Shown here: one piece after another, positions 34,486 through 42,306 of the stretch
Position numbering within the stretch: the stretch's first letter is position 1
How the letters are laid out: the number at the start of each line of letters is the position of its first letter
From: Arthrobacter sp. SLBN-122
Lineage (GTDB): Bacteria > Actinomycetota > Actinomycetes > Actinomycetales > Micrococcaceae
Direction of reading: 5' to 3'
Assembly: GCF_006715165.1 (NCBI RefSeq)
Contig: NZ_VFMS01000001.1
Location: 2,480,001-2,544,000, forward strand
Length of the DNA: 64,000 nt
Program-made: the position numbers and the translations under genes
The notes under the pieces: model-generated
Databases searched by the model: none
Told to the model about the DNA's origin: nothing
Seen by the model: only the letters and a program-made list of their open reading frames with translations

Positions 34486-35115
34486 TTAAGCTTTGGCGAT
34501 ACCCGTGCGGGCCATGGCGTCTGCGTAAGCCGCGCGCATGTCTTCCAGGTACTCCTCCTGGCGTGCCGGGGAACCGGCGAAGGCGCGGCCGCTCAGGGAG
34601 CGGACCTTGTAGGTCTTCAGGCCGCGGCGCCAGAGCAGGGGCACTTCGGTCTTCAGCAGGAGGTTGGCCAGGCGGTTGGCCTCCGTGCCGTGCGCCACGA
34701 TCACCGAGGCGCGGGGGACCAGGGCCAGGAACTTCAGCAGGGGCTTCAGGCCTGCCTGGATCTGGTCCGGAGTGAACTTTCCGTTGGCTTCGCCCGGAAG
34801 GTGCCAAGGGTGGACGTTCCACGGCATGACGAACTCGGGGCGCAGGCCCAGCTTCCACTGGATCCCCAGCATCCGGGTAGCGGCATCCTGGTCTCCGGCC
34901 GTGATGAACCCTGACGGATCCGTCTCACCGATGTTGGAGAACAGGCTGATGATGCGGGTTTCCTCCACATCGTGCATCGGGTCCACATAGGGCACCACGG
35001 TTCCGGGCTTGGCCTCCTGCAGGGAATCGCACAGCTCGTTGACGGCGGCAACGCTGGGTTCGTAGCGGCGGCTCATGAGCTGTTCGTGGAATGTTTCGGG
35101 TGCCAGGGCTGTCAT
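34486..35115 (-). CDS. Uracil-DNA glycosylase superfamily-like protein
   Basis: This 209-residue protein has the layout of a UDG-fold enzyme: VVPYVDPMHDVEETRIISLFSNIGETD resembles the motif-A loop, FVMPWNVHPWHLPGEANGKF the middle region, and ASVIVAHGTEANRLANLLL the C-terminal His loop. Related actinobacterial proteins are commonly named uracil-DNA glycosylase. The canonical HPSPL motif is absent, so activity on uracil is not certain. GGAG lies upstream of the ATG. The gene converges on DUF3151. Confidence 0.68.
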   Translation of the reverse strand: MTALAPETFHEQLMSRRYEPSVAAVNELCDSLQEAKPGTVVPYVDPMHDVEETRIISLFSNIGETDPSGFITAGDQDAATRMLGIQWKLGLRPEFVMPWNVHPWHLPGEANGKFTPDQIQAGLKPLLKFLALVPRASVIVAHGTEANRLANLLLKTEVPLLWRRGLKTYKVRSLSGRAFAGSPARQEEYLEDMRAAYADAMARTGIAKA

Positions 35116-35442
35116 GAAGTGCTGGTTCTCCTGCGGGGATTGATATTGCTTCCACCGGCGAAAATGGGCGCACGGCGGCGCGGATCATCAACGGTGGTTA
35201 GTTGGGGTGGGCCGATTCCTGGTCGGCCTTTGCCAGTTTACCAAGCCTGGGGAAACGAAACGCCGGGCGCCTTCCACCAATGGAAGGCGCTGCCCGGTAT
35301 TTTCGCTGCTCACAGGTGTGCTTTCAGGTTTTGTCCAGCGTATTGACAGTTTTCGTTAGGCTTGCTTGGCTGGGTGTCACATGCCGCCGCCGTGATGAAG
35401 CGGCTGGGCGGTACCCGAAGCACTCGAAAGAGGTAACGCACT
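35116..35442. other. 327-bp divergent intergenic region with two hairpins
   Basis: No protein gene is visible here. GGCCGA/TCGGCC (35210-35228, followed by TTT) and GCGCCTTCCA/TGGAAGGCGC (35267-35290, extended by CCGG/CCGG to 35263-35297, followed by TATTTTCG) are both terminator-like on the plus strand, although both flanking genes point away. This would fit a short plus-strand RNA ending near 35300. A -35-like TTGACA (35343-35348) may belong to the peptidase promoter. Confidence 0.45.
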
Positions 35443-36498
35443 GTGACGAAATCCTTCAGGATCCTTGCCGTAACCGGAGCCTTGGCGCTCGCCGTCGTGG
35501 CAGGCCCGGCGCCGCTGGCCAATGCCGTGGGCGAAGGGCCCACCTACGACGGCAATGGCCAGATCACCACGTCGAAGCTGGCCACCTATGACCAGCTGGT
35601 CTCGTTCCTGAAGGACCAGGACGCACGCCAGCCGGCCATGGAGCTGGAGGTCATCGGCCAGACCGTCAAGGGCCGCGACATCCACCTGGTGAAGTACATC
35701 TCGGATCCGGCCAAGCCCACCATCCTGTACCTCACCCAACAGCACGGCAATGAACAGCTCACCACCGAAGGTGCCATGGAGTTCATCAAGCACCTGGGGA
35801 CGGGAAAGTCTGCAGGCATCCTGGACGGCGTGAACATCCTGATCGTGCCCATGCTCAATGCGGACGGCGCCATGGGGGACGTCAACTTCTCCCTGGAGGA
35901 CTATCTGGCCAAGGGGGACCGGCACCTCACCCGCTACAACGCAGAGGGTGTGGACCTGAACCGGGACCACGTGGCCAAGATCCAGCCGGAAACCCAGGCG
36001 CTGCACAACAACGTGATGCGCAAGTACCGCATCGACTACATGATCGACCTGCACCACCAGGGCACCCGGGCCGAGCGCGACGGAAAGCTGGTCTCCGGCT
36101 CCATCCTGTATCCCACCACCCCGAACGCCGACCCCGCCGTCGTGGAGAAATCCAAGCAGCTCGGCGCCGTGGTCTTCAACAATGTCGACTCCACCGGCTG
36201 GGGCCACCTGGGCAAGTACCAGGGCGGCAGTGCCGAGACCATCAGCCGCAACGGCCTTTCGGTGGAATACGGAATTGCCACCCTGCTCTTCGAGATGCGC
36301 GGCATGTCGGACCACTACGTGGACGGCTATGCGCTGGGGCAGCGGAGCAACGGCTACCTGATCCAGCAGACGGTCACCACGCTGACCTCCACTGCCGCGG
36401 CCATCGCGGATGGATCAATTGCCGACGCCGACACCTCCTTCTGGGACACGCTTGCCGAGCAGACGTCCCGGCCTGCAGGGGAAGCCGAAGACGAGTAA
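35443..36498 (+). CDS. Secreted M14-family zinc carboxypeptidase
   Basis: This 351-residue protein has a Sec signal peptide (FRILAVTGALALAVVAG, cleavage after ANA near 28). The catalytic domain has zinc ligands in QQHGNEQ (His101, Glu104) and DLHHQGT (His near 204), substrate-binding GVDLNRDH with the Asn-Arg pair, and the general-base Glu in LLFEMRGM. It should trim amino acids or peptidoglycan peptides outside the cell. The GTG start has AAGAGGT about 8 nt upstream. A 12-bp hairpin follows the stop. Confidence 0.9.
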   Translation: MTKSFRILAVTGALALAVVAGPAPLANAVGEGPTYDGNGQITTSKLATYDQLVSFLKDQDARQPAMELEVIGQTVKGRDIHLVKYISDPAKPTILYLTQQHGNEQLTTEGAMEFIKHLGTGKSAGILDGVNILIVPMLNADGAMGDVNFSLEDYLAKGDRHLTRYNAEGVDLNRDHVAKIQPETQALHNNVMRKYRIDYMIDLHHQGTRAERDGKLVSGSILYPTTPNADPAVVEKSKQLGAVVFNNVDSTGWGHLGKYQGGSAETISRNGLSVEYGIATLLFEMRGMSDHYVDGYALGQRSNGYLIQQTVTTLTSTAAAIADGSIADADTSFWDTLAEQTSRPAGEAEDE

Positions 36499-36509
36499 CA
36501 GCCCGGCGC

Positions 36510-36543
36510 CGCCGCGGCCCTTTCTTCAGCAAGGGCCGCGGCG
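36510..36543 (+). terminator. Hairpin after M14 peptidase
   Basis: GCCGCGGCCCTT (36511-36522) pairs with AAGGGCCGCGGC (36531-36542), 12 bp and one more outer pair. It lies 12 nt after the stop. No T-run follows. Confidence 0.7.
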
Positions 36544-36554
36544 GGCCCCAACCG

Positions 36555-36581
36555 TGGACAAAGTGTCCCATCGGCTAAACT
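36555..36581 (+). promoter_or_regulatory. Candidate purA promoter
   Basis: TGGACA (36555-36560) and TAAACT (36576-36581) are 15 bp apart. This would give a leader of about 145 nt before purA. The TAAACTTG element matches the one before pyrE. Confidence 0.45.
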
Positions 36582-36735
36582 TGGGTGGTAAGAGCCCCGG
36601 AACTCTTGCTTCGCCGTGCCGCCCCGCGGACCAGCGAAGACCGGTCGATTCGGGGCATTCTCATGAACGGTGCAGCATGGGCCCCGCCACCAGGTGGCAG
36701 GACCCGGGCAGCCCGAACGAATGGGGGAGGATCCC

Positions 36736-38025
36736 ATGCCAGCAATTGTGATCGTAGGAGCCCAGTGGGGCGACGAAGGAAAAGGCAAGGCCACCGACCT
36801 TCTGGGCGGCCGCGTTGACTACGTCGTCAAGCCCAACGGCGGCAACAACGCCGGGCACACCGTCGTCGTAGGCGGTGAAAAGTACGAACTCAAGCTGCTG
36901 CCGGCAGGCATCCTCAGCCCCAACGCTGTTCCCATTATCGGCAACGGCTGCGTGGTGAACCTCGAGGCCCTCTTCCAGGAAATCGACGGGCTCCAGGCCC
37001 GCGGCGCCGACACCTCAAAGCTTCGCGTTTCCGCCAACGCCCACCTGGTGGCCCCGTACCACCAGGTCCTGGACAAAGTGACGGAGCGCTTCCTGGGCAG
37101 CCGCGCCATCGGAACCACCGGCCGCGGCATTGGCCCCGCCTACATGGACAAGGTGGCCCGCCTGGGCATCCGCGTCCAGGACGTCTTTGACGAGTCCATC
37201 CTCCGCCAGAAGGTGGAAGGCTCGCTGCGCCAGAAGAACGAACTGCTGGTCAAGGTCTACAACCGCCGCGGCGTGGTGGTGGACGAGATCGTGGAGTACT
37301 TCCTGTCCTTCGCGGACCGGCTCCGCCCGCTGGTCATCGACAGCACCCTGGTCCTGAACACCGCCTTGGACGAGGGCAAGGTAGTGCTCATGGAAGGCGG
37401 CCAAGCGACGTTCCTGGACGTGGACCACGGCACCTACCCGTTCGTCACCTCCTCCAACCCCACCGCCGGCGGTGCGTCAGTGGGCTCCGGCATCGGCCCC
37501 ACCCGCATTTCGCGCTCGATCGGCATCATCAAGGCCTACACCACCCGCGTTGGCGCCGGACCGTTCCCCACGGAACTGTTCGACGAGATGGGCGTCTACC
37601 TGCAGAAGACCGGCGGCGAATTCGGCGTCAACACTGGCCGACCGCGCCGCTGCGGCTGGTACGACGCCGTGCTGGCCCGCCATGCTTCACGTGTGAACGG
37701 TTTCACGGACTACTTCGTCACCAAACTGGACGTGCTCACCGGCATCGAACAGATTCCCGTGTGCGTGGCCTACGACGTGGACGGCGTACGGCACGACGAA
37801 ATGCCCATGACGCAGACCGAGTTCCACCACGCCAAGCCCATCTTCGAGTACTTCGAGGGCTGGACCGAGGACATCACCGGCGCCCGCACCCTGGCAGACC
37901 TGCCGGAGAACGCCCGGAACTACGTGCTGGCGCTGGAGAAGCTCTCCGGAACCCGCTTCTCCGCCATCGGCGTGGGCCCGGACCGGGACCAGACCATCGT
38001 GGTGAACGACCTCATCAACGACTGA
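36736..38025 (+). CDS. purA: Adenylosuccinate synthetase
   Basis: This 429-residue GTP-dependent enzyme condenses IMP and aspartate to adenylosuccinate, the first committed AMP step. [12 protein letters not shown] is the N-terminal P-loop, with [47 protein letters not shown] and [11 protein letters not shown] following. The ATG at 36736 has GGGGGAGG 5 nt upstream, so an in-frame extension of 22 codons is rejected. A leader of about 150 nt lies upstream with no riboswitch I recognise. A GACGACGGCGG hairpin follows. Confidence 0.96.
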   Translation: MPAIVIVGAQWGDEGKGKATDLLGGRVDYVVKPNGGNNAGHTVVVGGEKYELKLLPAGILSPNAVPIIGNGCVVNLEALFQEIDGLQARGADTSKLRVSANAHLVAPYHQVLDKVTERFLGSRAIGTTGRGIGPAYMDKVARLGIRVQDVFDESILRQKVEGSLRQKNELLVKVYNRRGVVVDEIVEYFLSFADRLRPLVIDSTLVLNTALDEGKVVLMEGGQATFLDVDHGTYPFVTSSNPTAGGASVGSGIGPTRISRSIGIIKAYTTRVGAGPFPTELFDEMGVYLQKTGGEFGVNTGRPRRCGWYDAVLARHASRVNGFTDYFVTKLDVLTGIEQIPVCVAYDVDGVRHDEMPMTQTEFHHAKPIFEYFEGWTEDITGARTLADLPENARNYVLALEKLSGTRFSAIGVGPDRDQTIVVNDLIND

Positions 38026-38044
38026 CACGCCCCTCCAGGGCAGG

Positions 38045-38096
38045 ATGACGACGGCGGCAGGCCACCTTTGCAGGTGGCCTGCCGTTTGCGCGTCAT
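38045..38096 (+). terminator. Terminator hairpin after purA, GACGACGGCGG family
   Basis: CGGCAGGCCACCT (38055-38067) pairs with AGGTGGCCTGCCG (38072-38084), followed by TTTGCG. ATGACG and CGTCAT (38045-38050, 38091-38096) add an outer helix. The left arm carries GACGACGGCGG, as at 25707 and 34419. Confidence 0.8.
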
Positions 38097-38213
38097 GGGT
38101 TGTTCCTGGCGGGTGGTAAGCAATTTACACAGGCTTAACGCGCACGGTCTTGTGAGGCTGCACGCGCACCGGTGAGACTCGTTAGTACCCCTGGTGCCCA
38201 AGGAAAGACCGTC

Positions 38214-38585
38214 ATGGCCGGAAAATTTGAAGCATTTATCGACGCTGATTCCTTCTTCCGGTTCCGGCTCCTGGCCCCGGATGGCGCAGTGGTGGCTGTC
38301 TCCGGGCCGTACCAGGACAAGCAGGCCCTCGCGGCCGGCATCGCTGCTGTCCGCGAGTGTGCCGGCACCGGTTTGGTCACGGACCTCTGTCCCGCAGGGG
38401 CCGCGGCGCGTCCCGCAACCGTGCCCGTTGCCACTGCTGCCGCCGCTTCCGCGGAGCGGCCCGCCGCCGTCGTACCCGTATGCAGCGAGGAGCGCATGCC
38501 CGCGAGATTGAACCCGTTCGCGCTGGCAAAGGCACCGCGCCGGCAGGCGACGCTGCCCCGGTGGACCAGGGCCGCTGCCCGCTGA
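38214..38585 (+). CDS. DUF1508 (YegP-like) protein
   Basis: This 123-residue protein has a single DUF1508 domain at the N terminus: GKFEAFIDADSFFRFRLLAPDGAVVAVSGPYQDKQALAAGIAAVRECA, the beta-beta-beta-alpha YegP fold. The rest is a low-complexity Ala/Arg/Pro tail ending in RWTRAAAR with no clear domain. AAGGAAAG sits 8 nt before the ATG. Family members are small and of unknown function, sometimes stress-linked. The basic tail might contact nucleic acid; this is a guess. Confidence 0.82.
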   Translation: MAGKFEAFIDADSFFRFRLLAPDGAVVAVSGPYQDKQALAAGIAAVRECAGTGLVTDLCPAGAAARPATVPVATAAAASAERPAAVVPVCSEERMPARLNPFALAKAPRRQATLPRWTRAAAR

Positions 38586-38603
38586 CAGCCGCGGAACAAA
38601 CCA

Positions 38604-38711
38604 TAAGAATTTTTTTTGATATCGCGTAACCCTTTCGGGGTGCGCAGCGATTACCCCTATGAAGTGCCGGTCTGGAACCTGTCCCCCATCACGTTCCAGA
38701 CCGGCTCTTTT
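38604..38711 (+). ncRNA. Candidate small RNA with C-rich loop and terminator
   Basis: Between the DUF1508 and sigma genes lies an AT-rich segment (AATTTTTTTTGATAT), then GGGGT/ACCCC (38637-38641 and 38653-38657), then a 13-bp hairpin with a CCCCC-containing loop (38666-38705) and TCTTTT. The terminal hairpin is a convincing intrinsic terminator. It may simply end DUF1508 transcription, but the AT-rich upstream element resembling the GAF-ANTAR promoter suggests a short transcript of its own. The C-rich loops recall 6C RNA of actinobacteria; I cannot confirm membership. Confidence 0.4.
38666..38711 (+). terminator. Intrinsic terminator, 13-bp stem
   Basis: GCCGGTCTGGAAC (38666-38678) and GTTCCAGACCGGC (38693-38705) pair perfectly around a 14-nt loop, followed by TCTTTT. 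It is the most canonical rho-independent terminator in the window. Confidence 0.88.
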
Positions 38712-38880
38712 GTCTTTCCGCTCAACCGGCAGCAGAGGCCGGACCCGGTAACGGCGCGTTTGCCCGGCGTCGTGGCGGTTCCGGCAGCGGTAGTTACTGA
38801 AGGGTAAAGTAGGGGCAGCGTTCCGGATGTGCTGAGCGCCTGCCTTGCCAACCCCCTCCTTGACGGAAAGCACTACGTCA

Positions 38881-39432
38881 GTGACTGATGCACAGACAGA
38901 TGAGGCTCCGGACCAGCCAGCTCCCGGGACCCCTGCCTTCAACGTCGTCTACAAGACATACGCGTCGCAGGTACTGGGCTACCTCACCGCCCGGGGAGTA
39001 GAGGATCCGGAGGCGGCCATGCAGGAAGTGTTTCTTTCAGTCCTGCCCCGGCTCGACGCTGTGCACGGAGGAGATGCCGGGCTGCGCACTTTCATCTTTT
39101 CGGTTGCCCATGCACGGATGGTGGACGACCACCGCCGCCAAAGCCGAAGCCCCGTCAAGCTTCCGTTCGAGCCCGAGCTTGACCAGCGCCAGGACAGCTC
39201 AGCGGAAAGACAAGCCCTGCAGCGCATCTCACCCCAGGAAATCCTCGGGCTGCTGGACGCCCTGCCCCAGGACCAGCGGGAAGTGCTGTCGCTGCGCCTG
39301 GTGGGCGGCCTGACGGTGGAACAGACAGCGGAGACCATCAATAAGAGCGCCGGCGCCGTGAAGCAGCTCCAGCGGCGCGCATTGCTGAAACTCCGGGAAC
39401 TTGCGGCAGTGAGGGAGTATTTCACGCCATGA
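38881..39432 (+). CDS. ECF-like RNA polymerase sigma factor
   Basis: This sigma-70-family factor of about 183 residues has region 2 (YASQVLGYLTARGVEDPEAAMQEVFLSVLPRL through LRTFIFSVAHARMVDDHRRQSR) and region 4 (LLDALPQDQREVLSLRLVGGLTVEQTAETINKSAGAVKQLQRRAL). The GTG at 38881 is preferred; a TTG 36 bp earlier has no ribosome site, and GACGGAAAG lies about 10 nt before the GTG. It overlaps a membrane-protein gene by 4 bp, the position usually held by the anti-sigma factor. Target promoters unknown. Confidence 0.88.
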   Translation: MTDAQTDEAPDQPAPGTPAFNVVYKTYASQVLGYLTARGVEDPEAAMQEVFLSVLPRLDAVHGGDAGLRTFIFSVAHARMVDDHRRQSRSPVKLPFEPELDQRQDSSAERQALQRISPQEILGLLDALPQDQREVLSLRLVGGLTVEQTAETINKSAGAVKQLQRRALLKLRELAAVREYFTP

Positions 39433-40400
39433 CATCCGCTTCGGACAACCTCGTCACGCTCGTTGACGATATGCTCCAGGACGCCGGCCTGGGCCGGGAC
39501 GCGGAACTTCGGGACGCCCTGGTCACGCTGGGTACCCTGGCTTCGCTGCCCGCTCCGGCACCTACCGGGGAGCTCGCGGTGCTGATTGCCGCCGGCAGTG
39601 CGCCAAAGGAGGCTGCTTCCGATGGGCGCTCCGCTGAAGAGCCGGGTGATGCACCGTCCGAGGACCAGCCGGACCATGACGATTCGGCCGATGACCAGCC
39701 GTCCGATGACCGGCCGGACGATGAACTCGCGCGTCGCCGTCGCCGGCACCGCCCCACAGCGCTGGGCCTGGTCCTGGTGGCCGGGATGGGGCTGGGTGTT
39801 GGGGGAGTAGCCGCCAGCACTACTGCACCCGGAAACAGCGCCATTGGGCACCTGCTGGAGGATTGGACGCCGTGGGTCAACCCCGACGCCGGCCCGCCAG
39901 CCGCCGCCCCAGGCAATCCCGCGGCAGAGGTGGACGCGCATGCGGACGTTATCGCCACCGCCTCAACCCCGGCCCCGGGCGGGGCTGCGCTGCCGGGAAG
40001 AAGCGCGTTCCGCCTCCTGCACGGTCATGCCGGCCTGGCCGGTTACACGGGCCCGCCGGCCTGCCTGGGCCCGGTGGTGCACGACGCCGGCATGGGATCC
40101 GGGAAGTGCTTGGCCGGGCCCGCTTGGGCTGCTGAATTGGCCGGAACCGGCGGCAGCAAGGATGGCGGTGGAGCGGCTGCGACCGCAGGAACACCGTCGG
40201 GCCCGGCTGCGGACGCCTCCGGCAAGGATGGGGTGCCGGCGCCGGATGCTGCGGCCGGCGGTGCGGAGCCAGCCGGGGAGGCGCCGGCCGGGGCGGCCCG
40301 GAATGCGGCAGGCTCCGCGGGGGCTGGAGACACCGTGCCGGGCAAAGGCCAGGGCGCAAGCCAGGGAAACAACCAGAAGCCGGCGCCCCCGGCAAAATAG
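39429..40400 (+). CDS. Single-pass membrane protein, putative anti-sigma partner
   Basis: This 323-residue protein has a cytoplasmic part of about 105 residues, ending in a strongly acidic stretch (DQPDHDDSADDQPSDDRPDDE) and then RRRRRH, one membrane helix (ALGLVLVAGMGLGVGGVAAS, about 112-131) and a long Gly/Ala/Pro/Lys-rich external part. The latter has two Cys (PPACLGP, GSGKCLAG) that could form a disulfide. Translation is coupled to the sigma gene. No zinc anti-sigma motif (HxxxCxxC) is present, so if it inhibits the sigma factor it does so by another mode. A 17-bp terminator follows. Confidence 0.68.
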   Translation: MTSASDNLVTLVDDMLQDAGLGRDAELRDALVTLGTLASLPAPAPTGELAVLIAAGSAPKEAASDGRSAEEPGDAPSEDQPDHDDSADDQPSDDRPDDELARRRRRHRPTALGLVLVAGMGLGVGGVAASTTAPGNSAIGHLLEDWTPWVNPDAGPPAAAPGNPAAEVDAHADVIATASTPAPGGAALPGRSAFRLLHGHAGLAGYTGPPACLGPVVHDAGMGSGKCLAGPAWAAELAGTGGSKDGGGAAATAGTPSGPAADASGKDGVPAPDAAAGGAEPAGEAPAGAARNAAGSAGAGDTVPGKGQGASQGNNQKPAPPAK

Positions 40401-40407
40401 CTGACAG

Positions 40408-40446
40408 ACACCAAAGCGGGCCCGTCCAACGGGCCCGCTTTGGTGT
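40408..40446. terminator. 17-bp bidirectional terminator
   Basis: ACACCAAAGCGGGCCCG (40408-40424) and CGGGCCCGCTTTGGTGT (40430-40446) pair perfectly around tccaa. It lies between the convergent anti-sigma-like and CoA-binding genes and can end the sulfur operon on the minus strand. Confidence 0.9.
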
Positions 40447-40462
40447 TGTCAGGCGGAAACAG

Positions 40463-40957
40463 TCAGGACAGGACCTGCCGCTTCGAGGAAATGACCCCGG
40501 TATCGAACCCGGCCAGGTGGAGGCCGCCGTGGAAGCGGGCGTGCTCGATCTTCACGCAGCGGTCCATCACCACCTTGAGCCCGGCGGCTTCCGCGTCCGC
40601 GGCCACGCCTTCATGCCAGGACCCCAGCTGCAGCCACAGCGTCTTGGCTCCCGCAGCCACTGCCTCCGCAAGCACGCCGGGCAGGTCGTCGTGCTTGCGG
40701 AACACGTCCACGATGTCCGGGCTCTCCGGCAGGTCCGCAAGCGAGGCGTAGGTGGGCTGGCCCAGGATTTCCTTGACCACCGGGTTGACGAAGTACACCT
40801 TGTAGCGGGTGGAGGACAGCAGGTAGGTGGCCACGAAGTAGCTGGCCCGCGACGGTTTGTCTGACGCGCCAACAATCGCAATCGACTTCGCCTGCCGGAG
40901 CAGGGCCAGCCGCTCCGGTGCTGACGGGCCGGACCACGTACGTTCAGCGGTGCTCAT
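40463..40957 (-). CDS. CoA-binding domain protein (YccU-like), sulfur operon
   Basis: This 164-residue Rossmann-type CoA-binding protein has IAIVGASDKPSRASYFVATYLL near residue 27, VYFVNPVVKEILGQPTYASLADLPESPDIVDVFRK and AGAKTLWLQLGSWHEGVAADAEAAGLKVVMDRCVKIEH. It is the last gene of the SAM-riboswitch operon and overlaps metY by 4 bp. Family members bind CoA, but no reaction is known. A paralogue at 48712 flanks the other end of the same locus. Confidence 0.87.
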   Translation of the reverse strand: MSTAERTWSGPSAPERLALLRQAKSIAIVGASDKPSRASYFVATYLLSSTRYKVYFVNPVVKEILGQPTYASLADLPESPDIVDVFRKHDDLPGVLAEAVAAGAKTLWLQLGSWHEGVAADAEAAGLKVVMDRCVKIEHARFHGGLHLAGFDTGVISSKRQVLS

Positions 40958-42306
40958 GCGTTTGCTCCGATCGTGCAGGCGTCTGCAGGTTCTTCATTGA
41001 AGGGTTCCGGCGCGGCCGCCACCGCCGACGCCTCGGTCAGCGCCTGGTCCAGGTCCCACAGGATATCTTCGATGTCCTCGAGGCCCACCGAAATGCGGAC
41101 CAGGTCCTCCGGCACGCCCGCCGATTCGAGCTGGGCGGGGCTCAGCTGCTGGTGCGTGGTGGAGCCCGGGTGGATCACCAGGGTCCGCGAGTCACCCACG
41201 TTGGCCAGGTGCGAGGCCAGCTGCAGCGACTCAATGAACTTCCGGCCCGCGGCCCGTCCGCCCTTCACCCCGAAGGAGAAGACCGATCCCGGGCCCAGCG
41301 GCAGGTACTTCCGTGCCCGTTCGAAGTGCGGGTGCGAGGGCAGACCGGAGTAGTTCACGTACGCCACCCGGTCATCGTTCTCCAGCCATTCGGCCACGGC
41401 CTGCGCGTTCTTCAGGTGCTCATCAAGCCGCTGGGGCAGCGTTTCCACACCCTGGAGGAGCTGGAACGCCGACTGCGGGGACAGGGCCGGTCCGATGTCG
41501 CGCAGCTGTTCACTGCGGAGCTTGGTCAGGAAGCCGTACTCGCCGAAGTTGCCCCACCAGGAGACGTTGCCGTAGGAAGCCACGGGCTCGGTCATGGTGG
41601 GGAACTTGCCGTTGCCCCAGTTGAACCGGCCGCTTTCCACCACCACGCCGCCCAGGGTGGTGCCGTGGCCGCCCAGGAATTTCGTGGCGGAGTGGATCAC
41701 GATGTCGGCGCCGTGCTCGATGGGGCGCACGAGGTACGGCGTGCTCAAGGTGGCGTCCACCACCAGGGGGATCCCGGCGTCGTGCGCCACCTTCGCCAGC
41801 CCCGCCAGGTCCTGGACCTCCGAGGACGGGTTGGCCACCACCTCCACGAAGATCGCCTTGGTGTTCTCCCGGACCGCCGCGGCATAGTCAGCGGGGTCGG
41901 TACCGGGCACGAACGTGGTATCCACGCCAAAGCGGCGCAGGGTCACGTCCAACTGCGTCACCGTGCCGCCGTACAGCTGGGAGGCTGCCACGATGTGGTC
42001 CCCGGCCTGGGTCAGCGCGGCGAAAGTGATGAACTCGGCAGCCATGCCCGACGAGGTTGCAACAGCGCCGATGCCGCCTTCGAGGGATGCGATGCGCTCC
42101 TCGAAGGCCGCGACCGTGGGGTTGCCGATGCGGGAGTAGATGTTGCCGTACTTCTGCAGGGCGAACAGGTTGGCGGCGTCGTCAGTGTCCTTGAAGACGA
42201 AGGACGTGGTCTGGTAGATGGGGACGGCGCGGGCGCCGTGTTCGGCGTCGGGGGTGCCGCCGGCGTGCAGCGCGCGGGTACGGAACCCGAAGGTGCGGTC
42301 AGCCAT
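40954..42306 (-). CDS. metY: O-acetylhomoserine sulfhydrylase
   Basis: This 450-residue PLP enzyme makes homocysteine and acetate from O-acetylhomoserine and sulfide. It has the Cys/Met metabolism family features: FGFRTRALHAGGTPD, TTSFVFKDTDDAANLFALQKYGNIYSR, VVDATLSTPYL, and the PLP lysine in VIHSATKFLGGHGT. C-terminal VGDSRTLVIHPGSTTHQQL and LVRISVGLEDIEDI are standard. The ATG at 42306 overlaps the sfnG stop by 1 bp; the open frame continues further 5' antisense to nothing plausible. Direct sulfhydrylation uses the sulfite-derived sulfide that sulfonate and sulfone breakdown would supply. Confidence 0.93.
   Translation of the reverse strand: MADRTFGFRTRALHAGGTPDAEHGARAVPIYQTTSFVFKDTDDAANLFALQKYGNIYSRIGNPTVAAFEERIASLEGGIGAVATSSGMAAEFITFAALTQAGDHIVAASQLYGGTVTQLDVTLRRFGVDTTFVPGTDPADYAAAVRENTKAIFVEVVANPSSEVQDLAGLAKVAHDAGIPLVVDATLSTPYLVRPIEHGADIVIHSATKFLGGHGTTLGGVVVESGRFNWGNGKFPTMTEPVASYGNVSWWGNFGEYGFLTKLRSEQLRDIGPALSPQSAFQLLQGVETLPQRLDEHLKNAQAVAEWLENDDRVAYVNYSGLPSHPHFERARKYLPLGPGSVFSFGVKGGRAAGRKFIESLQLASHLANVGDSRTLVIHPGSTTHQQLSPAQLESAGVPEDLVRISVGLEDIEDILWDLDQALTEASAVAAAPEPFNEEPADACTIGANA

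Noticed and set aside
32528..34858. A 776-codon minus-strand open frame opposite fba and DUF3151
   Set aside because: It runs opposite two genes with clear motifs and its translation is His/Gly/Val-rich without domain structure, typical of antisense frames here.
38845..38880. TTG start of the sigma gene at 38845
   Set aside because: It has no ribosome site, and the GTG at 38881 has one at suitable distance.
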